Origin: Anthonomus grandis grandis
Lineage: Eukaryota; Arthropoda; Insecta; Coleoptera; Curculionidae
Length of the DNA: 64,000 nucleotides
Direction of reading: 5' to 3'
Assembly (NCBI RefSeq): GCF_022605725.1
Contig: NC_065560.1
Coordinates: 20,017,052 to 20,081,051, forward strand
This document shows positions 1 to 10,965 of the stretch, in pieces. Below the pieces are notes generated by a model that did no database searches, was not told the origin of the DNA, and saw only the letters and a list, made by a program, of their open reading frames with translations. Numbering within the stretch: position 1 is the first letter of the stretch; every line of letters starts with the position of its first letter. The position numbers and the translations under genes are program-made.

Positions 1-1
1 A

Positions 2-322
2 CCACAAAGAAGAGACACAATAACCATAACAGCAAGTACCTTGGTTCAACCTGTCAATTTAGACTTAAAAACATTGAATACAACAGGGCAAATCAAAAAT
101 ATTGAGACTGAACCAGTGCTCTACCCATCTGACTCTATAAGCGACCTCATGAATGAAGAAACAGAAATAGAATATCAGCTACAAGAAACTAAATGGAGGC
201 TGATCCACCACCATATGACGACCAATAGCACGGTAATATCTATATTGGCAATTGTCACACTAATAGCTTCCGCTTATGCCTATTACAAGTGGAAGTCAGC
301 CAAAAAGCAGCCAATACAATGA
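2..322 (+). CDS. C-terminal part of an envelope-like membrane protein (runs in from the left edge)
   Basis: The frame is open from the first bases of the window to a TGA at 320-322, so the gene starts outside; a TTG at 41 is not needed as a start. The last residues form one hydrophobic membrane segment of about 20 residues (VISILAIVTLIASAYAYY) followed by a short basic tail (KWKSAKK). An ectodomain tail, a single anchor and a short cytoplasmic tail are the layout seen at the end of envelope/fusion proteins of insect LTR elements (errantivirus or BEL type). That identity is inference: no diagnostic motif lies inside the visible part, and no LTR could be delimited downstream. It could also be an unrelated type I membrane protein. 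Confidence 0.35.
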   Translation, partial: PQRRDTITITASTLVQPVNLDLKTLNTTGQIKNIETEPVLYPSDSISDLMNEETEIEYQLQETKWRLIHHHMTTNSTVISILAIVTLIASAYAYYKWKSAKKQPIQ

Positions 323-1737
323 GAGGATCCAGATGTAAAAAATGGAATCCAGCTTGAACCCCTCCATTTGTACAGCAGCGTGTCAACCAAAGAAGATATC
401 ACTTTCTCGAGTGGCCAGAATGCTTAATCTCATATTAGACATAAAATCGGGATAACTATACAAAATAGTTCAATAATATTTTTTACCATAATTATTATTT
501 GAACTTGAAAAATAGAACCACCTATAACATAGCAAACCGAACGAGGCCAGGTACGCAGTCCGCAACAGACAGCAGTTTTTATCTATTGCATTATAATCAT
601 TGTTACTAATTATGTCACATATTGTATATAGTTAAGTTTGTTTAAATAGGAGAAAATTACGTTATTAAAGACAGTACTAAACTGACCGCAGTAGTATTCA
701 TCTAAATATCCTTAAGGGCTAAAACCCCCTATAAGTTAATCGACTAGAAGTCACATACAAGTGCTTCACAACAGTTAAGGAGTTTGTCAATAAATAATCT
801 GGCAACCTTTCCTCAATTTAATTTACAATATTTACTAAGGAACATTACTGCTGAATTTAGTATACAGTATTTATTTGGTTACCGTATTTTATTAAATTTT
901 TATTGACCCTTATATATTTTGTAACACCCTGAATAAACCCTAACTTTGTTGTATAAAGAAAAAGTTTTTTAGTCATACAAGAAAGTTCCTAATTAAAGTT
1001 ATGAGTTTATACATTAAGGAGTTCGCAAACAGAAAAAGGAATTTATTTAATATGGGGAGGAAATATCCAAATTTATCACTTTTTCAATCTGCCTGAAAAA
1101 TTGTTTTAAGTTGGGACTCTTACGTACCATAATTTCTGAAACAACCCTGCATTTCCCACTAACTTTAAGTTTAGTAGAGCGAAATTCAAATTTGGTGCCA
1201 TAATCAAATTTTAAATTACCCGCTATTAAGACGTCACAAATACATTTTCACTTCCGGTTAGTACTACTACTCGAAATTCAGAGGTCGCAACAGTCAATCG
1301 ACGTTCAGTGTTCTATTGGCTCTTACAGGAGTTTCTTATCTAAGTAGTATTAATCTATGATGACCGACTAACATTTCCATCATCATCAGTTGGTGCGAGG
1401 GGGGCGGTCCACAACAATTAAACAGATGTGTGGACATTTGTTTAACTTGTTATTGTCATTATTAATCATTGTTATAATATTTTACATGGAAATATTTCAC
1501 GTGTAATACTAACACGGAAGTTTTATCAGGAAAAAACAGGTAAGTCATAGTCATAAGAATGCATACCGTTGGTGGTAAAGATGTTCATACCTATCTGGAA
1601 CAAAATTGGCGTGAGAGATAGCAACTCACTATTTATTTTGCCAGGTAAATGTTGGTTCCTATTATTGATAAGTACCTACTTGAAATTACATTATATTAGG
1701 AGTTACATCACTCAAATCGTTACTTAAGGTCTAGACC
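323..1737. other. Non-coding stretch before DD82E copy 1
   Basis: AT-rich sequence with no convincing reading frame. The first few hundred bases may hold the 3' end of whatever element encodes the envelope-like protein, but I could not find matching LTR ends. Nothing else recognised. Confidence 0.5.
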
Positions 1738-1739
1738 TA

Positions 1740-3840
1740 TACTCTATTTCAGAAGTGTATAGAGCAATAAACTGGGGAATTCCGTTCTGTTTGGCTACAT
1801 TTCGTGGTAGTTCATAGGCGCAGGTACTCATAATATTTATGAATTTAATTTTCACGGATTAAATGCCTTTATTTTGAAAGAGATTAAATACTAAATAAAT
1901 ACTTTTAATCCTTTTGTATAGGTACCTATCTTTTAACGCTTTGTAACATGCAAAAATGGGGTCAGGTAATATATACAGACTATAAATACTTTTAAATCAT
2001 ATTTTAAACGTTAGTAGTCACTGCTACGCTGTAGTGTAATCACAATATTATTATCCCAATATTTAAAAAATGGAGGTATTCAGTCCAACGAAAAGATGTA
2101 CTAAAAATTCTCCACTATCGCTGAGTGAAAAAGTTATTATTTTAAATGTACATGATTGCATAAAACACGATTACCCTAGTTTTACTGTGCAAGAAATTGT
2201 TGAAAAATGTTCTCGAATGAGTGGAATTGGAAAGTCCACCATTTTCAAATTGTTGCGGGAAAGAAAAGTAGCAGGTCAAGTGGAATCTCCCAAGCAAAAG
2301 CCAGGACGACCTACAAAAGTCCTTGATGAAAATGCTAAATGTATAATTCGAAGAAAAGTTCACTCTTTTTATTTTAAAAAGGAAATACCCACCCTAGACA
2401 AAATTTTAATGGAGCTTGGCCGAGATGACAGTATTCCGTTGATAAGTAGAAAACTTTTATGGAAAACTTTAAAAAATATGGATTTTGCCTGGGAAAAGCA
2501 TAACCGCAAAGCACTTTTACTGGAGAGCGACGAAATTGTTTGTTGGAGACGACAATACTTGAGAAGTATCAAGCAGTACCGCAGGGAGCAAAAGAAAGTT
2601 TTTTATCTTGATGAGACGTGGATTAACGAAGGTTATATAGTCCAAAAAATGTGGCAAGACAAAAATATAACCAGTGCTCGCCAAGCTTTCATAGAAGGCC
2701 TGTCTACGGGTATTAAAGTACCTTCGGGAAAGGGAAAAAGACTTATAATCACACATATTGGAAGCGAAGAGGGATTTTTAAAAGAAGGTCTGCTAACCTT
2801 TGAGTCGACTCGCACAGGAGATTACCATGAAGACATGAACTCAGACGTTTTCGAGGACTATTTTGGTGAAATGATAAAATTTCTTCCGGCTAATTCGGTG
2901 GTGGTTATGGATAACGCAAGCTATCATTCACGGCGAATAGAGAAGACGCCAACTTCAAGTTGGAGAAAGCAAGAAATTATCGATTGGCTGACTGCAAAAG
3001 GTATTGCGTTTGAAGCAAATTTGATAAAAAAAGAACTGCTGGCAATAGCAAACTTACACAAAACTCGTTTCATGAAATACGCCGTGGAAGATATAGCCGA
3101 AAAATATAATATAACTGTACTGCGCTTACCGCCATATCATTGCGAACTAAATCCTATAGAACTGATATGGGCGCAGGTAAAAGGATTTGTAGCAAGACAA
3201 AACACGACTTTTAAAATGAAAGATGTTAAGCTACTGTTTGATCAAGCCATTACGGAAGCGACACCAGAGAATTGGCGAAAAGCAGTCCAGCATGTAATTA
3301 AGCAAGAGGACAAAATGTGGGATCTTGACAACCTCATCGATCAGACAGTCGATCCTTTAATTATAATGTCAAGAGGTGATGACAGTTCGTCAGATGACGA
3401 AGAAGACTACAATCTATTATAATTTAAAATTGTTATACACTGTTCAAAAAGTGCCAGATCCAAAAGTGACATTTTCAACTGTTTTACTCTACATGTTATG
3501 TTCAATAAATTTGTGAAAAAAATATATTATTCCATTTAAACAAAAGTAACTTTCTAAAATAAAATAGCATTTAAGTACATTAATTATAAGGTAAAAAACA
3601 AGTCCCAGTTGCACGCCTTTGGCGAACCGTTTTCAATGTTTATCAGTGGGTAACAATGGGCAAAACTCATAAATTGACCCAAAACCGGGTGGCACTACCT
3701 GCAATCAACGAAAAGAAAGAATTTTACATTGAAACTAATACCCAACTAAGGTAGTGGCATAAAATATTGGTGGATCACCAGGTACCACTTTTGCATACCT
3801 AATGAGGTTTTATTGCTCTACACACTTCTGAAATAGAGTA
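1740..3840 (+). mobile_element. Complete DD82E mariner-like transposon, copy 1
   Basis: A 2101-bp element flanked by TA at 1738-1739 and 3841-3842. Its ends are inverted repeats of about 32 bp beginning TACTCTATTTCAGAAGTGT, with one mismatch between the arms. It encodes one full-length transposase (2070-3422). It differs from copy 2 (15835-17934) at only about a dozen positions by eye, so the two are recent relatives. Decayed copies lie at 7303-9209 (inverted) and 60352-62152. TA duplication, TIRs and an intact frame together make this a potentially mobile unit. Confidence 0.93.
2070..3422 (+). CDS. Mariner-like transposase, DD82E type, intact
   Basis: A 450-residue IS630/Tc1/mariner superfamily transposase that would cut and paste its element at TA sites in the nucleus. 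Residues about 15-75 form a helix-turn-helix (TVQEIVEKCSRMSGIGKSTIF) and a GRP-type motif follows near residue 79. The catalytic triad is visible: D181 in FYLDETW, D281 in VVVMDNASYHS and E364 in CELNPIELIW. The second Asp and the Glu are separated by 82 residues, far more than the usual 34-41, so this is the DD82E arrangement; I recall that group being called Sailor, a name to be checked. The C-terminus is strongly acidic (DDSSSDDEED). The start is the first ATG after the left TIR and UTR, and the stop is TAA. No frameshift or stop interrupts it. Confidence 0.92.
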   Translation: MEVFSPTKRCTKNSPLSLSEKVIILNVHDCIKHDYPSFTVQEIVEKCSRMSGIGKSTIFKLLRERKVAGQVESPKQKPGRPTKVLDENAKCIIRRKVHSFYFKKEIPTLDKILMELGRDDSIPLISRKLLWKTLKNMDFAWEKHNRKALLLESDEIVCWRRQYLRSIKQYRREQKKVFYLDETWINEGYIVQKMWQDKNITSARQAFIEGLSTGIKVPSGKGKRLIITHIGSEEGFLKEGLLTFESTRTGDYHEDMNSDVFEDYFGEMIKFLPANSVVVMDNASYHSRRIEKTPTSSWRKQEIIDWLTAKGIAFEANLIKKELLAIANLHKTRFMKYAVEDIAEKYNITVLRLPPYHCELNPIELIWAQVKGFVARQNTTFKMKDVKLLFDQAITEATPENWRKAVQHVIKQEDKMWDLDNLIDQTVDPLIIMSRGDDSSSDDEEDYNLL

Positions 3841-3842
3841 TA

Positions 3843-4974
3843 AATGGTACAATTTATAAAACTGCTCTGTTTTGTTAATGTTATTTTTTTTTCGAGATAT
3901 TATTTCTTAAAATCTTTTGTTGTCTCAAGAAATATGAAATACCAATATAAACAATAACGTTATATATCTGATTTAGTATACCCCATTATTTGACATATTC
4001 TTGAGTTTTTTTTAGTCTAAATCAACAACTACATTTTTTTTATAGTTCACGTTCAGTTTTTAAAAATAAAAGAATAACATAAGCTAATGAAGCGACCATA
4101 TTTACCTTTCGTCTCACTTATTCTCCGGAGACGTAGGTATTGTTGTCGGCCTGTACAATTTAAAGGGCATACAATCTGCTGCCCAAGAGAGTCAAAATAA
4201 TTAAAGTTAATGGACCTTTAGGCAATTAGGGCTTAAAAAGGAGTTGGTAAGAATAAACGGTTTATTCAGTTCAAAGGAATATCTTTTAACGTTAAAATTG
4301 TGCATTGTTGGCGATACATTACTGTTTTGAGCCCGATTATGTAATATTAAACATTTAAGTCATTGAATTAAGAAAAAATTACCAAGGTCAGACTGTAAAA
4401 ATAGGGATGCTGCTCCGACACACTGAAATAAGGGTGATGATTAATAAATAATCAAAGTACCAATGACAAATTAATAAGTTTATATTTATGGCAAAATAAA
4501 TCTATGACAATGAACGAAGCGCGACTTAAAAGATGCTAATCAGTAACCGGTTTTATAGTCTATTTCAAATACATAGAGAGTAACAAAATCTTATTAAGTA
4601 TGCAAAACGGGTACAGGGTGATTCTCCAATAATGTATGCCACTTCCATAGTTTGCACTACGAAATTAATTCTGGGTTTGCCTGGATTTGCTTTTTCTATT
4701 TTTGTCCATCGGAAAAACACTGAAAATGTTACGACAAAGGTGCGGACTATTATAACTTTATTGAAAGTTTTAGAAAGATATAAATAATAATACATAATTG
4801 ATTATAAAAAAATATAAACTTCGTCATTTGATAAAGAACTGTCATCACCCCATAGAATATATATATAGCGTGTCCCAGGAAATGTAGGGAAATCTCTCCG
4901 ATTCAGGTAGAAAATAATAAAATAATATGACAATAAAACATTCTAGGGCAGTTGACGTTTACCAGTGCTATAAT
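3843..4974. other. Non-coding; contains a dispersed repeat end
   Basis: No credible gene. About 4865-4945 (GTGTCCCAGGAAATGT, then ATTCAGGTAGAAAATAA) recurs in inverted orientation at about 11985-12055, so it is the end of a dispersed repeat, probably a MITE or DNA transposon terminus. The rest is AT-rich with nothing recognisable. Confidence 0.55.
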
Positions 4975-6162
4975 AAACCAAGGACATTCTAGTTGTCCCT
5001 TTGACCTTAATTTTCAACTTATGTTTTGAACAAGGGCTTTTTCTAGAAAATCTCAAGGTTAGCAGGGTCATATCGATCTTCAAAAGGGGTGATAAAGAGG
5101 ACCCGTCAAACTATCGACTTATATCCATTTTACCCATTTTTGGAAAGGTATTTGAGATTTTAATTAAGATCAGATTGACTACGCACACATAAATCTTTAT
5201 AACATCTTGCACCCTGGCCAGTTTGGTTTTAGGACTGGCCTATCAACAACCCAAGCAGTAATCAGCATGGTTAATAGCATAGCCGATGGCTTTGAGGGGG
5301 GCAAACACACTGCTCTGACTCTGTGCGACCTCAGTAAGGCCTTCGACTGTGTCAACCCAGAGTTCCTTCTGAATAAGCTGGAAGCATTTTATGGCTTTAG
5401 AGAAGTGGTCCTCGCTTTCTTCAGATCTTACCTTACTAATAGACGTCAATGCACTGGAAACTATGGTATTGTCTCTAGTATTTGTCCTGTAAACTTTGGA
5501 GTCTCACAGGGGTCAGTCATCGGTCTTATACTATTTATACTTTATATTAATGATCTGTGTACCTTTCTGAAGCCGAATTCCTCTTTTTTATTTGCAGATG
5601 ATACAACATTGCTTTCATCATCTGAGAGTCTTGAGGAACTATAAACCAATATGACTATGACTGTTATATTAAGGGCCAAGAAATGGCTTGAGAAAAATAA
5701 AAATGTTCAACTCTCCAGCTATCTCCTAAAAAATTCTAAGTACTCATCAGAGATACTTTTCTAGAACATAACTTTTATTGATTGATGAGTTTATAACCAT
5801 GCCTCTGAACGAATGACAAATGTGCTCAGATCTTGACAGATTTTTGTTAGATTTTATTGTACTTTCTTATTACTATTATAAATTTGTTCAACAACAGTAT
5901 TTATGTTTTTGTTAATATGTCATAAATTTGTACTTGTTAATATTTTTTTGCCTATATTTATATGTTTTTATTTGTATTTGATTTTAAATTTGCGTAGTGA
6001 CTTATAGATATGTAATTTGTTTTTCTTTTAATCTCTCAATTGTTATTGAACTGTATTTTTAACTTCTACATACACTGTTTTTCTTGGTTTAATTTTGGGA
6101 CTTGTGTAAGACTGTAAGGTTACTCGCATCAATAAACTAGTCTACTCTACTCTACTCTACTC
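4975..6162 (+). pseudogene. 5'-truncated non-LTR retrotransposon (Jockey/CR1-like RT) with pentamer tail
   Basis: Reverse-transcriptase remnant. The first frame (about 4983-5190) has the fingers motif IFKRGDKEDPSNYR and then LPIFGKVFE. A frameshift near 5190-5207 is followed by FGFRTGLSTTQA, LCDLSKAFDCVN, GVSQGSVIG and the catalytic FADDTTLL at about 5590, ending at a stop near 5642. The endonuclease domain is absent, so the copy is 5'-truncated. Downstream 3'-UTR runs to AATAAACTAGTCTACTC and a short (CTACT)n tail at about 6140-6162, the kind of microsatellite 3' end many non-LTR elements carry. The clade assignment is tentative. Confidence 0.8.
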
Positions 6163-6420
6163 ATACATCAGATGCATATCTGCATACTCAATAAACGTGA
6201 ATTTCATGTTTCGACTTAATTCAAGTTGCGTTCACCAAGATATCCAAAAAACCATAAGTTATTATCGAAATAAAGGATCAATGTATTAACAACGTGAAAG
6301 ATAGCGAGTTTTTAATTAAATTAAAACAGTGATTCCTTAATTTTTTTCTCCAAACAAATAAAGAATAAGAGTGCCTTTTCTTTAGTTTAATGTTCAAGCT
6401 ATCCATATTTATTATTGAAT

Positions 6421-7205
6421 TGAATTGACGAAACAGTGGGCTGCCAAGGCAGTTGTGCATATAGGTCTCCTGATGGACCCGTCATGCCCCACCAGGGGTT
6501 ACCAGAGCCCAACGGCCTTAGAGAAACCGATAAGGCCCTCTGGTCTGAAGGACTTAAAGTCGCTCGGTACACTGAAAGTGTTACCCAAGTATTTGAACCT
6601 GGCGCGCGTGATTGCTGGGCACTCCCCGACTACATGGTCAACGGTTTCATCCTCCTCACAGCACCATCGGCATTCCGGGTTGTCCGCAATACCGATAGTA
6701 TGGAGATGGCTTCTTAAGTGCCAGTGACCGGTTAAAAGACCTATCACTAGTCGAATTTCGCGTCTTTTTAGGCGTAGTAGATTTTTGGTGAGACAGGCAG
6801 AGGGCCCACCTATGTGCGCTTTGGCCTGTCTCATACCAGAGGACTCAGTCCATCTTCGGTGGGTCCACTTGTCCCTTGTCAGACCCTTCATTGACGCGAC
6901 CGCAACGTATTTGGCAATACCAACTATGGGTTCCGGCCCCAAGGGCACATTCGCGGATCCCAGTCTGGCAAGAGAGTCCGCTTCCTCATTACCTGCATGG
7001 CCTGCGTGGCCAGGTATCCAGACGAGCTGGACCCTGCAGCCAACCTGTACCAGTTTTTTCAGAACTTTTATGCACTCTAGTACAAGCTTGGAGCTTACCT
7101 TTGCGGCCGTGATAGCCTTAATGGCAGCTCTGCTGTCCGAGCATAATGATACGACTGTATTGCGGTGTCTAATATTTATTATTTCAGAGTCTTTATCATA
7201 CAAGG
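6421..7205 (-). pseudogene. 3' fragment of a second non-LTR retrotransposon: RNase H domain and zinc knuckle
   Basis: An open minus-strand frame (7203 to 6499) begins inside an RNase H domain: LCSDSRAAIKAI, then VWIPGHAGHAGNEEADSLA. It ends with a CCHC-like region (CRWCCEEDETVDHVVGECP). This is the C-terminus of ORF2 in RNase H-bearing non-LTR elements (I/LOA/R1-like). The 5' end is cut off at about 7205, where the sequence abruptly turns AT-rich. On its sense strand the 3' end carries repeats of TCAAT near 6421-6430. The fragment is clearly more GC-rich than its surroundings. It has no in-frame stop, so the truncated insertion is not very old. Confidence 0.8.
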
Positions 7206-7630
7206 TTAAAAAATTTAAGCATTATAATGTACAACCTAGTCCGTCCCTAGTAAAATCAACAAGGTAAATGTGTTTTAGCGATTTCGTTTTAAGAGGTCCT
7301 TATACTCTATTTCAGCAATAAAACCTCATTAAGTATGCAAAAGTGGTACCCGGTGACCCACCAATATTATATGCCACTTCCTTAGTTAGGTATTAGTATC
7401 AATGTAAAATTCTTTCATTTCGTCGAGTGCTGGTAGTGCCACTCGGTATTGGATCAATTTTTGAGTTTTGCCTATTGTTATCCACTGATAAACATTGAAA
7501 ACGGTTAGCCAAAGGCGTGCAACTAGGACTTGTTTTTTTTATGAGACTTAATATTATATGTTACCTTATGATTTATGTAAATACTATTTTATTTTAAAAA
7601 AATAGTAAAAATGTAAGATAATACGTATGC

Positions 7631-7780
7631 ACAGGGTATCCCAAATTCTTGGGTCAACATCGGGAACTGGGTAACTATTAAAGATACAGGGTTGGTTGAG
7701 TTGGTTAAATTAGTAAAAAGTTGCGCAACATCATGCATAACAAAATGCCCATGATGCCCGACGAATTTGGGTCACCCTGT
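7631..7780. repeat. Small palindromic MITE inside DD82E copy 4
   Basis: Begins ACAGGGTATCCCAAATTC and ends GAATTTGGGTCACCCTGT, so the ends are inverted repeats. The same unit occupies the same place, between the transposase stop and the distal terminus, in copy 3 (61658-61812) but is missing from copies 1 and 2. Confidence 0.75.
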
Positions 7781-8915
7781 ACATGGTATAATATACACAT
7801 ACATATAAAAGTGTCCCAAAGAAAGTTTATAGATATCTTTTAGATCGATATTATGAAAATATTTTTAGGTTACTTTTGTTTAAATGGAATAATATATTTT
7901 TTTCACCAATTTATTGAACATAATATGTAGAGCAAAACGGTTGAAAATTACACTTTTGGATATGGAACTTTTTGCACAGAGTGTATAACAATTAAATTCT
8001 GATAGATTGTAGTCTTCGTCATCTGACGAACTGTCATCACCTCTTGACATTATAATTAAAGGGTCGACACTGTCTGATCGATCAGGTTGTCAAGATCCCA
8101 CATTGTGTCCTCTTGCTTGATCATTTCATCAAATTTGCTTCAAACGCAATACCTTTTGCAGTCAGCCAATCGATAATTTCTTGCTTTCTCCAACAGTAAG
8201 TTGGCGTCTTTTCTATTTGTCATGAATGATAGCGTGCATTATCCATAACCACCACCGAATTAGCAGGAAGAAATTTTATCATTTCACCAAAATAGACTTG
8301 AGATGTCTGAGTTCATGTCTTCATGGTTCGCTTCCAAAATGTGTGATTATTAGTCTTTTTTCTTTTCCCGAAGGCACTTTAATACCCGCGGACAGGCCTT
8401 CTATAAAAGCTTGGCAAGCACTGGTTATATTTTTGTCTTGCCACATTTTTTGGATTATATAACCTTCGTTAATCCACGTCTCATCAAGATAAAAAACTTT
8501 CTTTTGCTCCTTGTGGTACTGATTGATACTTCAAGTATTTTCGTCTCCAGCAAACAATTTCGTCGCTCTCCAGTAAAAGTGCTTTGCGGGTATGCTTTTC
8601 CCAGGCAAAGTCTATATTCTTTAAAGTTTTCCATAAAAGTTTTCTAAACTAAGTTCTTTAGAAGTTATCTGCCGAGATAACAGTAATCAACGGGATACTA
8701 TTATCTCGGCCAAGCTCTATCAAAATTTTGTCTAGGGTGGGTATTTCCTTTAAAAAAAAAAGTATGAACTTTTCTTCGAATTATTCGATCATTTAGTATT
8801 TTCATGAAGGACTTTTGTTGGTCGTCCAGGCTTTGCTTTGGTACTTTTCTTTCCCGCAACAATTTGAAAATCGTAGACTTTTCAATTCCAGTCATTCCAC
8901 AACATCCTTCAACAA

Positions 8916-9016
8916 AGAAAACATCTTGTCGGACTTGCATTGTCTTATTTATTTAATGTAACACGACGTTTCGGTTGGTAAGTATCTCCAACCGTTATCA
9001 AGTGTAAACTGTCCTT
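8916..9016 (-). mobile_element. 101-bp hammerhead-bearing retro-insertion with 13-bp target duplication
   Basis: The sequence CATCCTTCAACAA occurs at 8903-8915 and again at 9017-9029. Removing one copy plus the intervening 101 bp restores the DD82E transposase sequence expected from copies 1 and 2. The inserted unit is closely similar to about 41966-42045 in the opposite orientation and contains a hammerhead-like fold. A long target duplication with a 5'-truncated body suggests target-primed retrotransposition, probably by a Penelope-like element. Confidence 0.8.
8959..9010 (-). ncRNA. Hammerhead-ribozyme-like motif (degenerate core)
   Basis: On the minus strand: stem I strand AGUUUACAC, core UUGAUAAC, stem II GGUUGG/CCAACC, then GAAA, a CG minimal stem III, UC at the cleavage position, and the returning stem I strand GUGUUA. 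The order matches a type I minimal hammerhead as known from Penelope-like elements. The core departs from CUGANGA at two positions, so catalysis is doubtful. Confidence 0.5.
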
Positions 9017-9302
9017 CATCCTTCAACAATTTCATGCACAGTAAAACTAGGGTAATCGTGTTTTATACGATCATGTACATTTAAACTAATAACTTTTTCA
9101 CTCAGTGATAGTGGAGAATTATTAGGACATCTTTCCGTTGAACTGAATACCTCCATTTTTTTAACGGAATTTTTCAGTTTATTACTCTATACATTTCTGA
9201 AATAGAGTATAGTAATTTTAATCACGTAAAATTCTTATTAAATTATACCAAGTTCTTCAAAAGTTATAAAAAAGTCATAAAAGTTATTCAAGAAAAACCT
9301 TA

Positions 9303-9365
9303 GAACATTGAAAGGCTAGAATTAGTAAACAACAACTTTGCACAGGGGCAAGAGGGGTGTTTTGT
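9303..9365. repeat. Dispersed repeat (three copies in window)
   Basis: The string TTAGAACATTGAAAGGCTAG and the neighbouring GCACAGGGGCAAGAGGGG recur, inverted and diverged, at about 11830-11905 and 45670-45770. No coding potential; probably a degenerate short DNA element. Confidence 0.5.
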
Positions 9366-9768
9366 TTACAAACATATTTGCCGATTCTCTGTTGTCAAGT
9401 CGACGCAAATTTCCAACGGAGGAAATTTTTAGCTATATTTTAACAACCAATATAACGTTAATTTAAATTATTTGTGTTGTATTTTATAGCAAGATTTAAA
9501 ATAAAAAGTATAAATACCACAATTAACCTATTTTAAGAATAAATATAATATCCTTAAGCAAAAAAAAACAAAATTATTAACATTCTTATTCTTAAAACTG
9601 CTTCTAAAAAATTTGAAGCGACAACACCGGAGCTTAAGCGCCTGAGCCATACGCGTAGTATCATCTGTCAAACGGCTTTTTGTTTATTTTTGGGATTCGT
9701 GTATTTTCTTTCATTTTTGGTTTAAAAAGGAAAAAGACCACATTTTAGTGTTTTTTTAATTTGCTAGG

Positions 9769-9836
9769 ATGGCAAAAACTTGTGTCGTTTGTGCCGCATC
9801 ATGATAAAAAGGTGATTCAAGCCGATCTTTTCACAA
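9769..9836 (+). pseudogene. Possible first exon of a THAP-domain gene, broken
   Basis: An ATG opens a short frame with MAKTCVVCAAS, two consecutive stops, then KGDSSRSFHK, ending at a strong splice donor (AA|GTAAGTACC at 9836/9837). C-x2-C followed about ten residues later by FHK is how THAP zinc-finger domains begin, and many end their first exon near this point. The remainder of the domain was not found downstream. Weak evidence: it may be a remnant of a P-element-like or host THAP gene, or coincidence. Confidence 0.25.
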
Positions 9837-10890
9837 GTAAGTACCGATACTTTCATAACATCACATCATAGGGTTACCATCATCATAAACGTAGAATAGG
9901 GGATCTTATAAATATAAACCTAATAAAAACTTAAATGCGAAAGTGTGCGTAAAATACCAAAATATTTATATTTTTAAATCTAAATATTTTTTTGAACATA
10001 TTCATCTATCAATAGGCTATAAAAAATATAAAACTAGAATTTTGTCCCTGGTTTTATTACAGGATTTTATGTTTTTTTTTTGTTGTTTTGAGAGAAAGAA
10101 GGCATAATACCCATGTACATAGTACCTATCTATACATAGTTATGTTTTTTTAATATAGACATTGGGTAGATAGATGAAATTACTAATTTTTTATTGCCTA
10201 AAGAATTTTGAAATTTATTTAGATATTGATATCTATGTATAAAGTTAATTTTGTCTTTCCTTAAAATTTGGTCGATAATTTTTTTTTTGTTTTACCATAT
10301 TGCAACTTACAATAACATATATAGTAATTGGCACCACATATTAATTTATTACTGTAATTTTTTTTGCTTTTTGATTAAATATCAAATACTTATTATAGAT
10401 TGCCTAATCCTAATATATGCCCAAAGGGAACAATGGATTTCATTAATGGAAATCAACACTTTATTTATACCTAATACTTATTAAATTAGGTATGTGTGTA
10501 AAACTATTCTTTTACTAGGATTTCTGATGCACTGGTTAAAAACACAGCAGCCGATAATTTAGTTAATTTACCAAGTGATCTATCCTTCAAAGCTGCAGGG
10601 GTAGTTTTCCTGAAGAGTGCAAAAAATTCTTTAGCTTCCAAATGGTACATAGTACAAACAGTGAAGCTAATATAGACAAGTATGGATAATTAAAATAGAT
10701 TAACATTCTTGATACACCAAATTTTGTATAATTACAGATCTGATCATTCATCATCAACAATAACTGCATCTGAGATTAATAGTTACCGTGGTTACGCGTA
10801 ATTTGCGCCAAAGAAATTGAATTAGATGTCTCAAGTCATTATGAAACTACTTAAGAAATAATAACATGATTTTCGAGAAAGCCCAACATA

Positions 10891-10965
10891 CTACATATTT
10901 TATTTGACTTGTAAAAGTACTTGTTTGTATATTACTACTAATAAACTATCTAATCTAATCTATTG
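10891..10965 (+). repeat. 3' tail of a dead non-LTR element
   Basis: ACTAATAAACTATCTAATC followed by a short (CTAAT)n tract resembles the microsatellite-type 3' end of the element ending at 6162. No coding sequence remains upstream. Confidence 0.4.

Larger units (their letters stand above)
7303..9209 (-). mobile_element. Decayed DD82E mariner-like transposon, copy 4 (inverted)
   Basis: Flanked by TA at 7301-7302 and 9210-9211, with the same termini as copies 1 and 2; the terminal repeat at the 7303 end has lost an internal segment of about 13 bp. The transposase remnant reads on the minus strand but has frameshifts, stops and large deletions, including most of the region between the second Asp and the Glu. 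Recognisable pieces include the helix-turn-helix (8860-8940) and the segment around the first Asp (8400-8560). It contains a 150-bp MITE (7631-7780), shared with copy 3, and a 101-bp insertion with a hammerhead-like motif (8916-9016). Certainly inactive. Confidence 0.88.
9212..10890. other. Mostly non-coding AT-rich region
   Basis: Apart from a possible THAP-type exon remnant at 9769-9836 and a short dispersed repeat at 9303-9365 I see nothing that can be supported. Short open frames here (for example 10251-10484) are low-complexity and lack any motif. Confidence 0.5.

Noticed and set aside
6425..7267. Several plus-strand ORFs over 6.4-7.3 kb
   Set aside because: Shadows of the minus-strand RNase H frame, produced by its GC-rich codons.
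10251..10484. A hydrophobic 77-codon ORF as a membrane protein gene
   Set aside because: Phe/Ile/Tyr-rich translation expected by chance from T-rich DNA.
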